From positions 1-8,177 of the forward strand of contig JAODMA010000124.1 of the NCBI GenBank assembly GCA_025464545.1: DNA of 8,177 bases. Direction: 5' to 3'. Of the stretch, positions 1 through 6,142 are shown one piece after another; the first letter of the stretch is position 1; every line of letters starts with the position of its first letter. Under the pieces are notes generated by a model. It had not been told where the DNA came from, searched no databases, and saw nothing but the letters and a program-made list of their open reading frames with translations. The stretch is from Arthrobacter sp. GTDB lineage: Bacteria > Actinomycetota > Actinomycetes > Actinomycetales > Micrococcaceae. The position numbers were made by a program, and so were the translations under genes.

Positions 1-498
1 GTCGACCTCATTGTCACCGGGGTGGGCCCCGGTCCCTTCACTGGGCTGCGCTCCGGCATTGTCACCGCCCGCACCCTGGCCTTCGCCTGGGGCAAGCCGT
101 TGTACGGGCTGATGAGCCTGGACGCCGTCGCCCTGGAAGTGGCCGAGTCCGTTGACGCGGCGCCGGAGTTCATCGTTGCCACCGACGCGCGGCGCAAAGA
201 AGTCTATTGGGCCCGATACGCCCTGGCCGCCGGGCAGCTCCCCGAGCTGCTCGACGGGCCGCACGTCGGGTACGCGGCGGACCTGCCGGACCTCCCCGTC
301 TACGGTGCCGGCGCCGGGATCTACGCCGACGTCGTCAAGGCCGTCGACGGCTTCAGCTCGCGCCAGCCCGAGGCGCTCTCGTTGGGACAGTTTGCGCTGG
401 CCCGGCTGGCGGCGGGGGAGCAACTGCTGGACTCGACCCCGCTCTACTTGCGCGAGTCCGACGCTCAGGTTCCCGGCCCGCGGAAGCGCGCGCTGTGA
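1..498 (+). CDS. tsaB: TsaB, t6A-complex subunit (5' end outside window)
   Basis: C-terminal 165 residues of TsaB (YeaZ), the non-catalytic ASKHA-fold partner that dimerises with TsaD in the bacterial complex making N6-threonylcarbamoyladenosine at position 37 of ANN-decoding tRNAs. The frame is open from base 1. The family signature VGPGPFTGLRSG lies at visible residues 8-19, followed by the alanine-rich helix and the GKPLYGLMSLDAVA stretch typical of TsaB. Against a usual family length of about 210-230 residues, roughly 50-65 N-terminal residues are missing upstream. The TGA stop (496-498) overlaps the GTG start of rimI, so the two are probably translationally coupled. The operon promoter, and tsaE if present, would lie to the left. 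Identification is by motif and operon order. Confidence 0.93.
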   Translation, partial: VDLIVTGVGPGPFTGLRSGIVTARTLAFAWGKPLYGLMSLDAVALEVAESVDAAPEFIVATDARRKEVYWARYALAAGQLPELLDGPHVGYAADLPDLPVYGAGAGIYADVVKAVDGFSSRQPEALSLGQFALARLAAGEQLLDSTPLYLRESDAQVPGPRKRAL

Positions 499-1025
499 CC
501 GGCCGGGACGCGCGGGCCCTGGCCGGCGGGATGGCGCTGCGGGACATGACCGCCGCGGACATCCCGGCCGTGCACGACCTTGAGCGCCGGCTTTTCCCGG
601 TGGACGCGTGGCCGTTGCAGATGTTCCTTGACGAGCTGGCCCAGGCGGAAACGCGCCGCTATCTGGTCGCCGAGCACGCCGGACGCATCGTGGGATACGC
701 GGGGCTCATGTGCATTGAACCAATCGCGGACGTGCAGACCATCGCCGTCGTACCGGAGCAGGAGGGTAAGGGCATCGGCTCGGCGCTGCTGAGCGAACTC
801 ATCCGGGAAAGCCGGCTTCGTCACGCCGAGGACGTGCTGCTGGAAGTCAGGGCGGACAACCCGCGGGCCCAGCAGCTGTACCTCCGCTTCGGCTTCGTAC
901 AAATCCACGTCCGCCCCCGGTACTACCGCGACGGCGTCGACGCCCTGATCATGCGTCTCCGGCTGGAGCCCGGCTCCGATCACAGCCCGCACACCACCCA
1001 GCCACGGGAAGCAGACCGCCCATGA
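495..1025 (+). CDS. rimI: RimI, ribosomal protein S18-alanine N-acetyltransferase
   Basis: GNAT-fold acetyltransferase of 176 residues, inferred to acetylate the N-terminal alanine of ribosomal protein S18 using acetyl-CoA. The acetyl-CoA pyrophosphate loop QEGKGIG is at residues 89-95. LLEVRADN carries Glu117 and LYLRFGF carries Tyr129; their 12-residue spacing matches the catalytic Glu/Tyr pair described for Salmonella RimI (E103/Y115). The [14 protein letters not shown] ending is typical of the family. I chose GTG 495 because it overlaps the tsaB stop and has GGAAG upstream at 482-486. An in-frame ATG at 531 is the alternative; the domain would survive it. The stop (1023-1025) overlaps the tsaD ATG in an ATGA junction. 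The tail after about residue 158 is polar and looks disordered. Confidence 0.92.
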   Translation: MTGRDARALAGGMALRDMTAADIPAVHDLERRLFPVDAWPLQMFLDELAQAETRRYLVAEHAGRIVGYAGLMCIEPIADVQTIAVVPEQEGKGIGSALLSELIRESRLRHAEDVLLEVRADNPRAQQLYLRFGFVQIHVRPRYYRDGVDALIMRLRLEPGSDHSPHTTQPREADRP

Positions 1026-2119
1026 ACCGCACCCAGCCTCTTGTGCTCGGCATCGAGTCCTCGTGTGACGAGACCGGTGTCGGGATCGTCCGCGGGACCC
1101 GGCTGCTGACCAACACGGTCGCCTCCTCCATGGAGGAACATGTCCGTTTCGGCGGCGTCATCCCCGAGATCGCCTCCCGTGCCCACCTGGACGCCTTCGT
1201 GCCGACCCTCCGCGAATCCCTCGCGGAGGCCGGCGTGACGCTGCAGGAGATCGACGCCATCGCCGTCACGTCCGGTCCCGGACTCGCGGGGGCCCTGATG
1301 GTCGGCGTGTGCGCCGCGAAGGCGCTCGCCGTCGCCACCGGCAAGCCGTTGTACGCAATCAACCACCTCGTAGCGCACGTCGGTGTCGGCCTGCTCGAAG
1401 CCGACCAGGGCAGCCCGCAGCCCTTCCCGCACAACGCCTTGCCGGCCAACCTCGGCGCGCTGCTGGTCTCCGGGGGCCACACCGAAATCCTGCGGATCCG
1501 CAGCATCACCGACGACGTCGAACTGCTCGGATCCACAATCGACGATGCCGCCGGCGAAGCGTACGACAAGGTCGCGCGGCTGCTGGGGCTGGGGTATCCC
1601 GGCGGTCCCGCCATCGACCGGCTGGCGCGCACCGGCAATGCCAAAGCAATCCGCTTCCCGCGCGGGCTCACCCAGCCCAAGTACATGGGAACGGCCGAGG
1701 AACCAGGACCGCACCGCTACGACTGGTCCTTCAGCGGGCTCAAGACCGCCGTCGCCCGGTGCGTGGAGCAGTTCGAAGCGCGCGGCGAGACGGTGCCGGT
1801 CGCCGACATCGCCGCGGCTTTCCAGGAAGCCGTAGTGGACGTGATCACTGCCAAGGCGGTGCTGGCCTGCCGCTAGAACGGCATCACCGAGTTGTTACTC
1901 GGTGGCGGCGTGGCCGCGAACTCCCGGCTGCGCCAACTCACCGAACAGCGCTGCAGCGCGGCCGGGATCCGGCTGACGGTCCCGCCGCTTTCGCTCTGCA
2001 CGGACAACGGCGCGATGGTCGCTGCCCTCGGCGCGCAGCTGGTGATGGCCGGGATCGAACCGAGCGGGATCAGCTTCGCGCCGGATTCGTCCATGCCGGT
2101 CACCAGCGTTTCCGCCTGA
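1022..2119 (+). pseudogene. tsaD: TsaD, t6A transferase subunit, interrupted by in-frame TAG
   Basis: TsaD (formerly Gcp/YgjD) is the catalytic ASKHA-fold subunit that transfers threonylcarbamoyl to A37 of tRNA. From ATG 1022 the frame gives IESSCDETG (11-19), SRAHLDAF (52-59), the iron-binding pair His115/His119 in NHLVAH, SGGHTEI (150-156) and FSGLKTA (237-243). Codon 285 (1874-1876) is TAG, after LACR. The same frame then continues as [16 protein letters not shown] and reaches SLCTDNGAM, whose Asp328 is the third metal ligand, ending at TGA 2117-2119. A full product would be 365 residues, normal for actinobacteria. The predicted 284-residue product lacks the C-terminal lobe and Asp328, so it should be inactive. 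GAG (Glu) to TAG is the simplest explanation. Because tsaD is essential in most bacteria tested, a sequencing error, suppression or a second copy must be considered. TAG ends four other genes here, which argues against recoding genome-wide. Confidence 0.88.
1885..1904 (+). other. Stem-loop just downstream of the tsaD TAG
   Basis: CACCGAG (1885-1891) pairs perfectly with CTCGGTG (1898-1904) around the six bases TTGTTA. The outer loop bases can also pair, leaving a four-base loop. The stem begins 8 nt after the in-frame TAG. The loop is read as Leu-Leu by TTG and TTA, unusual codons in this GC-rich context. It may be a chance product of encoding TELLLGG, or a structure affecting readthrough or local sequence quality. 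Confidence 0.5.
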
Positions 2120-2189
2120 ACCCGGCGCCCGGCGGGGCCGGCCCGCTGCGGGCAGGCTTCGAACCCCGCGCCCGTTCCGGAGGCCGGGA

Positions 2190-3341
2190 CTAGGCCTCGG
2201 GGCCCTTGCGCATCTGCTCGACCGAGTCCAGGACGACGGCGCGCAGGTCGCCGCCGTGCTCCGCGGCAACCCGGCGCTGCCGCTGGTAGCCGGCGCCGCG
2301 CTCGATGATCTTCAGGACGTCCGTCAGTTCGGCGCTGCAGCCGAGTTTCGCCGCGACCGGCCCCAGCCGCTGGACCGTTTCGCGGATGTGCTCGGTGACG
2401 AGCTGTTCGTTGCCGGCGGCGTCCAGGATGATGATCGCTTCGAGGCCGTAGCGCGCCGCCCGCCATTTGTTCTCCTGCACATGCCAAGGCGGCATGGTCG
2501 GGATGGTGCCGCCATTGTCCAGAGTCGTGGAGAACTCGTCGACGAGGCACTGCGTCAGGGCGGCAATGGCGCCGACTTCCTCCAAGGTGGCCAGGCCGTC
2601 GCAAATGCGCATCTCGATTGTCCCGAGGGCGGGGACGGGACGGATGTCCCAGCGGATCTCGGACAGGGTGTCGATCACGCCCGTGGTGAACATGTCCTGG
2701 ACGTAGGATTCGTAATCCTCCCAGCTGGAAAACTGGAACGGGAGGCCGGCGGTGGGCAGTTGCTGGAACATCAGGGCACGGTGCGAGGCATAGCCGGTAT
2801 CCTCGCCGCCCCAGAACGGGCTGGAGGCCGAGAGCGCCTGGAAGTGTGGGAAATAGTTCACCAGGCCGTCGAGGACAGGAAGGACCTTGTTCCGGCTGTC
2901 GAGTCCGACGTGAACGTGGACGCCGTAAATGACCATCTGGCGGCCCCACCATTGCGTGCGGTCAATGAGCTTCGCGTAGCGCTCCTTGTCCGTCACGGGC
3001 TGGAGTTGCGGCGGGCTGAAAGGGTGGCTGCCAGCGCAGAAGACCTCGACACCCATCGGATCGGTGACGTCCCGGACCGCCGCCAGGGAACTGCTCAGGT
3101 CGGCTTTCGCTTCCGCCACCGTGGTGCAGATCCCGGTGACCAGTTCCACGGTGTTCAGCAGCAGTTCCTGCTTGATGTGGGGGTGCTCGTCGTCCTCGTT
3201 GAGCTCGGGATGCGCGGCAGCAACCCCGCGGAGCACCTCATTGGCCACCGAGGCGAGTTCGCCGGTTTCCGCGTCGACTAGGGCGAGCTCCCATTCCACA
3301 CCAAGAGTTGATTGCCTGGATGAAGCGAAGTCAATCTTCAC
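2190..3341 (-). CDS. GCS2/YbdK-family carboxylate-amine ligase (putative glutamate-cysteine ligase)
   Basis: A 383-residue ATP-dependent ligase of the GCS2 (YbdK-like) family. Members form gamma-glutamyl amide bonds; E. coli YbdK has only weak glutamate-cysteine ligase activity, so the true substrate is unknown. Visible motifs: LGVEWELALVD (13-23, metal-binding acidic residues), HIKQELLLNTVELVTG (55-70), FCAGSHPF (101-108), VHVHVGLDS (141-149), ALSASSPFWGGEDTGYAS (169-186) and GTIEMRICDG (240-249). GTG 3341 was chosen because AAGGGA at 3346-3351 sits just upstream and KIDFASSRQSTLGVEWEL is the natural family N-terminus; an upstream in-frame ATG at 3407 would add 22 residues unlike the family. 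It converges on tsaD with a 70-bp gap and diverges from the GH3 gene. Actinobacteria mainly use mycothiol, so glutathione synthesis should not be assumed. EgtA-like roles are possible, but no egt neighbour is visible. Confidence 0.85.
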   Translation of the reverse strand: MKIDFASSRQSTLGVEWELALVDAETGELASVANEVLRGVAAAHPELNEDDEHPHIKQELLLNTVELVTGICTTVAEAKADLSSSLAAVRDVTDPMGVEVFCAGSHPFSPPQLQPVTDKERYAKLIDRTQWWGRQMVIYGVHVHVGLDSRNKVLPVLDGLVNYFPHFQALSASSPFWGGEDTGYASHRALMFQQLPTAGLPFQFSSWEDYESYVQDMFTTGVIDTLSEIRWDIRPVPALGTIEMRICDGLATLEEVGAIAALTQCLVDEFSTTLDNGGTIPTMPPWHVQENKWRAARYGLEAIIILDAAGNEQLVTEHIRETVQRLGPVAAKLGCSAELTDVLKIIERGAGYQRQRRVAAEHGGDLRAVVLDSVEQMRKGPEA

Positions 3342-3345
3342 GTGG

Positions 3346-3351
3346 TCCCTT
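3346..3351 (-). promoter_or_regulatory. Ribosome binding site deciding the ligase GTG start
   Basis: On the minus strand AAGGGA lies four bases upstream of GTG 3341. It supports that start over the in-frame ATG at 3407. The spacing is slightly short. Confidence 0.5.
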
Positions 3352-3444
3352 CGCTGTTCTGCTGTCCGTTGCCGTGACCCCATCTGGCAGCCGAAATGGC
3401 AGGGCAATTAGCGGGGCAACGGTGGTCCAAGTCTAGTGCAGGGG

Positions 3445-3450
3445 TAGCAT
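3445..3450 (+). promoter_or_regulatory. Candidate -10 box (TAGCAT) of the GH3 gene
   Basis: TAGCAT fits the TANNNT -10 pattern and ends 7 nt before the in-frame GTG at 3458. That spacing would put transcription start at or near the start codon. I see no convincing -35 box. If correct, the in-frame ATG at 3449 would not be transcribed. Confidence 0.35.
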
Positions 3451-3457
3451 GGAGTCG

Positions 3458-5218
3458 GTGCCCAAGTTGCAGCGAAGACGTGAAAGATTTCACAAAATGA
3501 CTACGCGTGTGGCAGTAATGGCGGCGATGCTGGGGCTGGCGCTCGGAACAGCCTCCTGTTCCGGGACTCCGAGGCCGGAGTCCTCGGTGCGCTTGCCATC
3601 CCCGGAGCAGCCGGCCGCCGCACCGTCCGCGCAGCCTCCGTTCACGACGCCCGCCGCCCCCGCGGACCCGCCTGGCATGGCCGGGACCCCTCAGGACCCT
3701 GGATCCCGGCCGTTGGGCTGGGGGCCGCAGCAGCAGGACGCGGACGCGGCGCGCCAGGCCGTCGACGGCATGAGCCTCGAGCAACAGGCAGGGCAGGTCC
3801 TGCTTCCCTTCTACCCCGGCCTCGACCACGAGACGCGCGCCGCGGACATCGAACGGCTTCATCTGGCCGGCGCCATCATTCTGGGCGACAACGTTCCGAA
3901 GACGTCCGGCGGGCAGGTGGACGCCGGTGCGATGAGCGTCGTCATCCACAGGCTCCAGTCCGCAGCCACGGCGGACGGGCGCAGCTGGCCCGGAGTAATT
4001 GGCGTGGACCAGGAAGGCGGCGTCGTGGCGCGGTTGCGTGCCCCGCTGACCGAGTGGCCCGCGCCGATGAGCTACGGCGCCGCGGGAAGCGGACCGCTGG
4101 CCACCGAGGCCGGCCGGGCCATGGGCTCCGAACTCTCTGCGCTGGGCTTTAACGTCGATTTCGCCCCCACGGCCGACGTCACCATGGGACCGTCGGACCC
4201 GGCCATCGGGGCACGGTCGATGTCCGGCAGCGCGGACACCGCCGCGGAACTCGGCGTCGCGTTCTCCCGGGGGTTGCTGGCTTCGGGGATGTTGCCCGCC
4301 GCCAAGCATTTCCCCGGTCACGGCTCCGTAAGCGTGGATTCGCACGAGGGACTGCCCGTCCAGCCGGCATCCCTTGACCAGCTCCGCGCCAGGGACCTGT
4401 TGCCGTTCCAGGCAGCAGTCGACGCCGGGCTGCCCATGGTCATGGCCGGCCACATCGCCGTGCCCGCACTCGAACCGGGGGTGCCCGCATCCGTGTCGAA
4501 AGCAGCCTACGCGGAGCTGCGCGGGATGGGGTTCCACGGTGTGGCCGCGACAGACGCTCTCAACATGGGAGCCGTCAAGGACCGCTTTCCGCACGGTTCC
4601 GCGGCGCCGCTGGCCCTTGCCGCGGGTGCTGATCTGCTGCTGATGCCGGCTGACGTAGGAGCCGCCCACGCCGCGATCATCAGCTCGGCCCGGAGCGGGG
4701 CGCTGGCACCGGAACGGCTTGCCGACGCGGCGCAACGGGTTGTCACGATGATGATCTGGCGAGGCCGGACCGGCGCGCCGGCGGGAAGTTCTCCGGGAAG
4801 CGGCGCGGAGATCTCGCGGAGGGTTTCCGCTGCGGCGATCACCGTGCTGGCGGGCCCCTGCAGCGGACCGATGGTGCCCCCGAGCGTGCGGGTCACCGGC
4901 GGCACGGCACAGGACCGCTCGAGGTTCGAGGCCGCGGCCCGCGGCGCCGGGATCAGCATCGGCCAGGGTCCCCTGGTGTCCTTGATCGGCTATGGCAGGC
5001 CGCCGGCAGATCCGGAGGCAGCAGGGGCGGAAGTCGCCGTGACCCTTGACGCGCCGTGGGCGCTGGCCGAGTCCGCTGCCCCGGCGAAGATTGCCCTGTA
5101 TGGCCGGAGCCAAGGTGCCTTCGAGGCGCTGGCCGCTGTGCTCGCCGGGAAGGCCGCGGCGCCCGGAAAGCTTCCCGTCGCTGTCGGCACGCAGAACGCC
5201 GGGACCGGTTGCGGGTGA
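3458..5218 (+). CDS. Lipoprotein-type GH3 beta-N-acetylhexosaminidase, NagZ-like
   Basis: A 586-residue glycoside hydrolase family 3 enzyme, inferred to remove terminal beta-N-acetylglucosamine from cell-wall fragments. The N-terminus has basic residues, a hydrophobic segment (about 17-30) and TASC at Cys34, a weak lipobox, so it is probably anchored outside the membrane. A Pro/Ala-rich linker follows to about residue 90. The catalytic barrel shows GVDQEGG (182-188), KHFPGHG (283-289) and the NagZ-type DSH (Asp294, His296), where His is the acid/base. The nucleophile is inferred as Asp366 in ATDALNMGA. The C-terminal 140 or so residues resemble the second GH3 domain, as in two-domain Gram-positive NagZ. 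Candidate starts are ATG 3449, GTG 3458 and ATG 3497. I prefer 3458 because of the -10 geometry, but 3497 gives a neater signal peptide. Confidence 0.85.
   Translation: MPKLQRRRERFHKMTTRVAVMAAMLGLALGTASCSGTPRPESSVRLPSPEQPAAAPSAQPPFTTPAAPADPPGMAGTPQDPGSRPLGWGPQQQDADAARQAVDGMSLEQQAGQVLLPFYPGLDHETRAADIERLHLAGAIILGDNVPKTSGGQVDAGAMSVVIHRLQSAATADGRSWPGVIGVDQEGGVVARLRAPLTEWPAPMSYGAAGSGPLATEAGRAMGSELSALGFNVDFAPTADVTMGPSDPAIGARSMSGSADTAAELGVAFSRGLLASGMLPAAKHFPGHGSVSVDSHEGLPVQPASLDQLRARDLLPFQAAVDAGLPMVMAGHIAVPALEPGVPASVSKAAYAELRGMGFHGVAATDALNMGAVKDRFPHGSAAPLALAAGADLLLMPADVGAAHAAIISSARSGALAPERLADAAQRVVTMMIWRGRTGAPAGSSPGSGAEISRRVSAAAITVLAGPCSGPMVPPSVRVTGGTAQDRSRFEAAARGAGISIGQGPLVSLIGYGRPPADPEAAGAEVAVTLDAPWALAESAAPAKIALYGRSQGAFEALAAVLAGKAAAPGKLPVAVGTQNAGTGCG
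3480..3493 (+). repeat. Perfect short palindrome GTGAAA-N2-TTTCAC
   Basis: GTGAAA and TTTCAC are perfect inverted arms separated by GA. The site lies within the first codons of the GH3 gene if the GTG 3458 start is right, or just before the alternative ATG 3497. It resembles a dimeric repressor operator in form, but I cannot assign it to a known regulator. Confidence 0.35.
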
Positions 5219-5248
5219 CCCGCTGGACCGATCCGGGCGCGGCTGGCG

Positions 5249-5254
5249 TTTAAT
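5249..5254 (+). promoter_or_regulatory. Candidate -10 box (TTTAAT) of the SDH-L gene
   Basis: TTTAAT ends 6 nt before GTG 5261, in an otherwise GC-rich 42-bp gap. GGAGG at 5255-5259 is only one base from GTG, too close for a normal ribosome site, so leaderless start is plausible. TGGACC at 5224-5229 could be a poor -35 at 19 bp. Confidence 0.35.
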
Positions 5255-5260
5255 GGAGGC

Positions 5261-6097
5261 GTGCCCATTCTGAACAAAGACATGACCCTCTGCATCTCCC
5301 TCTCGGCCCGGCCGAGCAACAACGGGACGCGCTTCCACAACCATCTGTATGAACAGCTGGGGCTGAACTGGATTTACAAGGCCTTCGCACCCACAGATCT
5401 GGCCCAGGCAATCGCGGGGGTGCGGGGCCTGGGAATCCGCGGCTGCGCGGTGTCCATGCCGTACAAAGAGGATGTGATTGCCCTCGTGGACGTGATGGAC
5501 CCGTCGGCCAAGGCGATTGATTCGGTCAATACCATCGTTAACGACGGCGGACGCCTCACGGCCTACAACACCGACTACACCGCAATTGAGCAGCTGCTGC
5601 GGAACAATGCCGTTCCTGCTGATTACTCGGTGTGGCTCCGGGGCTCCGGCGGTATGGCCAAAGCAACCGCGGCGGCGCTGCGGGACGCGGGCTTCACGGA
5701 GGTGACGGTGATTGCGCGTAATGAGGCGGCAGGACGGTCGCTGGCGGAGCTTTACGGATTCAAGTGGCTGGCCGAACTCCCGGAGGCCGCGGGTACCGGT
5801 GCCGGGACCGCGGAGATGCTGATTAACGTCACCCCGGTGGGGATGGCCGGCGGCCCGGACACCGATTCGCTGTCCTTCCCGCAAAGCGCAGTGGACGCCG
5901 CGAAGGTGGTGTTCGACGTCGTCGCGCTGCCGGCCGAAACGCCGCTCGTGAAGGCCGGCCGCGCCGCCGCAAAGACGGTGATCACCGGAGCCGAGGTGGC
6001 AACCATCCAGGCGCTGGAACAGTTCGTGCTGTACACCGGGATCCGGCCCAGCGACGAGCAGGTCCGTGCCGCCGAGGCCTTCATGCGGGCCCAGTAG
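5261..6097 (+). CDS. Shikimate dehydrogenase-like protein, HI0607/SDH-L type
   Basis: A 278-residue NAD(P)-binding oxidoreductase of the shikimate dehydrogenase superfamily. The N-terminus NKDMTLCISLSARPSNNG closely resembles the SDH-L group typified by Haemophilus influenzae HI0607, which oxidises shikimate far more slowly than AroE and whose physiological substrate is uncertain. The catalytic-type Lys69 (SMPYKED) and Asp105 (AYNTDYTA) are present, as are the dinucleotide loop RGSGGMAK (127-134) and ITGAEVATIQALEQF (241-255). The AroE shikimate pocket serines and the NRT NADP motif are not in their usual form; ARNEAAG occupies the latter position. GTG 5261 aligns with the start of HI0607-like proteins; ATG 5282 would trim seven residues. 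It follows the GH3 gene by 42 bp on the same strand but has its own candidate -10. It is probably not the biosynthetic aroE. Confidence 0.85.
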   Translation: MPILNKDMTLCISLSARPSNNGTRFHNHLYEQLGLNWIYKAFAPTDLAQAIAGVRGLGIRGCAVSMPYKEDVIALVDVMDPSAKAIDSVNTIVNDGGRLTAYNTDYTAIEQLLRNNAVPADYSVWLRGSGGMAKATAAALRDAGFTEVTVIARNEAAGRSLAELYGFKWLAELPEAAGTGAGTAEMLINVTPVGMAGGPDTDSLSFPQSAVDAAKVVFDVVALPAETPLVKAGRAAAKTVITGAEVATIQALEQFVLYTGIRPSDEQVRAAEAFMRAQ

Positions 6098-6136
6098 CCT
6101 GTCCGCGACAAAACCAGTAGCCTGCCCGCGACAAAA
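6091..6136 (+). repeat. 23-bp tandem duplication spanning the SDH-L stop codon
   Basis: Two adjacent 23-bp copies (6091-6113 and 6114-6136) match at 22 of 23 positions, differing as T versus C at position 12. Each begins CCAGTAGCCTG and ends GCGACAAAA. The first copy contains the final Gln codon and TAG stop of the SDH-L gene. The second fills most of the convergent gap before the methyltransferase stop at 6143. Confidence 0.95.
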
Positions 6137-6142
6137 AGGGGC

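Noticed and set aside
1874..1876. UAG read as pyrrolysine or another amino acid in TsaD
   Set aside because: TAG terminates the ligase, SDH-L, methyltransferase and membrane protein genes here, no Pyl genes are visible, and the family position is not one needing a special residue.
2141..2153. GCCCG-CTG-CGGGC hairpin between tsaD and the ligase as a terminator
   Set aside because: The stem is only five pairs with no T-run on either strand, so it does not support an intrinsic terminator.
1873..2952. Minus-strand frame of 359 codons
   Set aside because: It overlaps tsaD and the ligase in another frame and shows Arg/Pro/Ala-rich translation with no family motif.
2256..3281. Plus-strand frame of 341 codons opposite the ligase
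   Set aside because: It is a reverse-strand shadow of the GCS2 ligase, whose motifs are clear on the minus strand.
3423..3436. TGGTC...CTAG resembling a DasR (dre) site before the NagZ-like gene
   Set aside because: Only about 7 of the 12 core positions match and the second half-site is missing, so the amino-sugar link is tempting but unsupported.
3338..5884. Very long open frame on the minus strand (848 codons)
   Set aside because: It lies antisense to the GH3 and SDH-L genes, has Arg/Gly/His-rich low-complexity sequence with no domains, and reflects GC-biased codon positions of the real genes.
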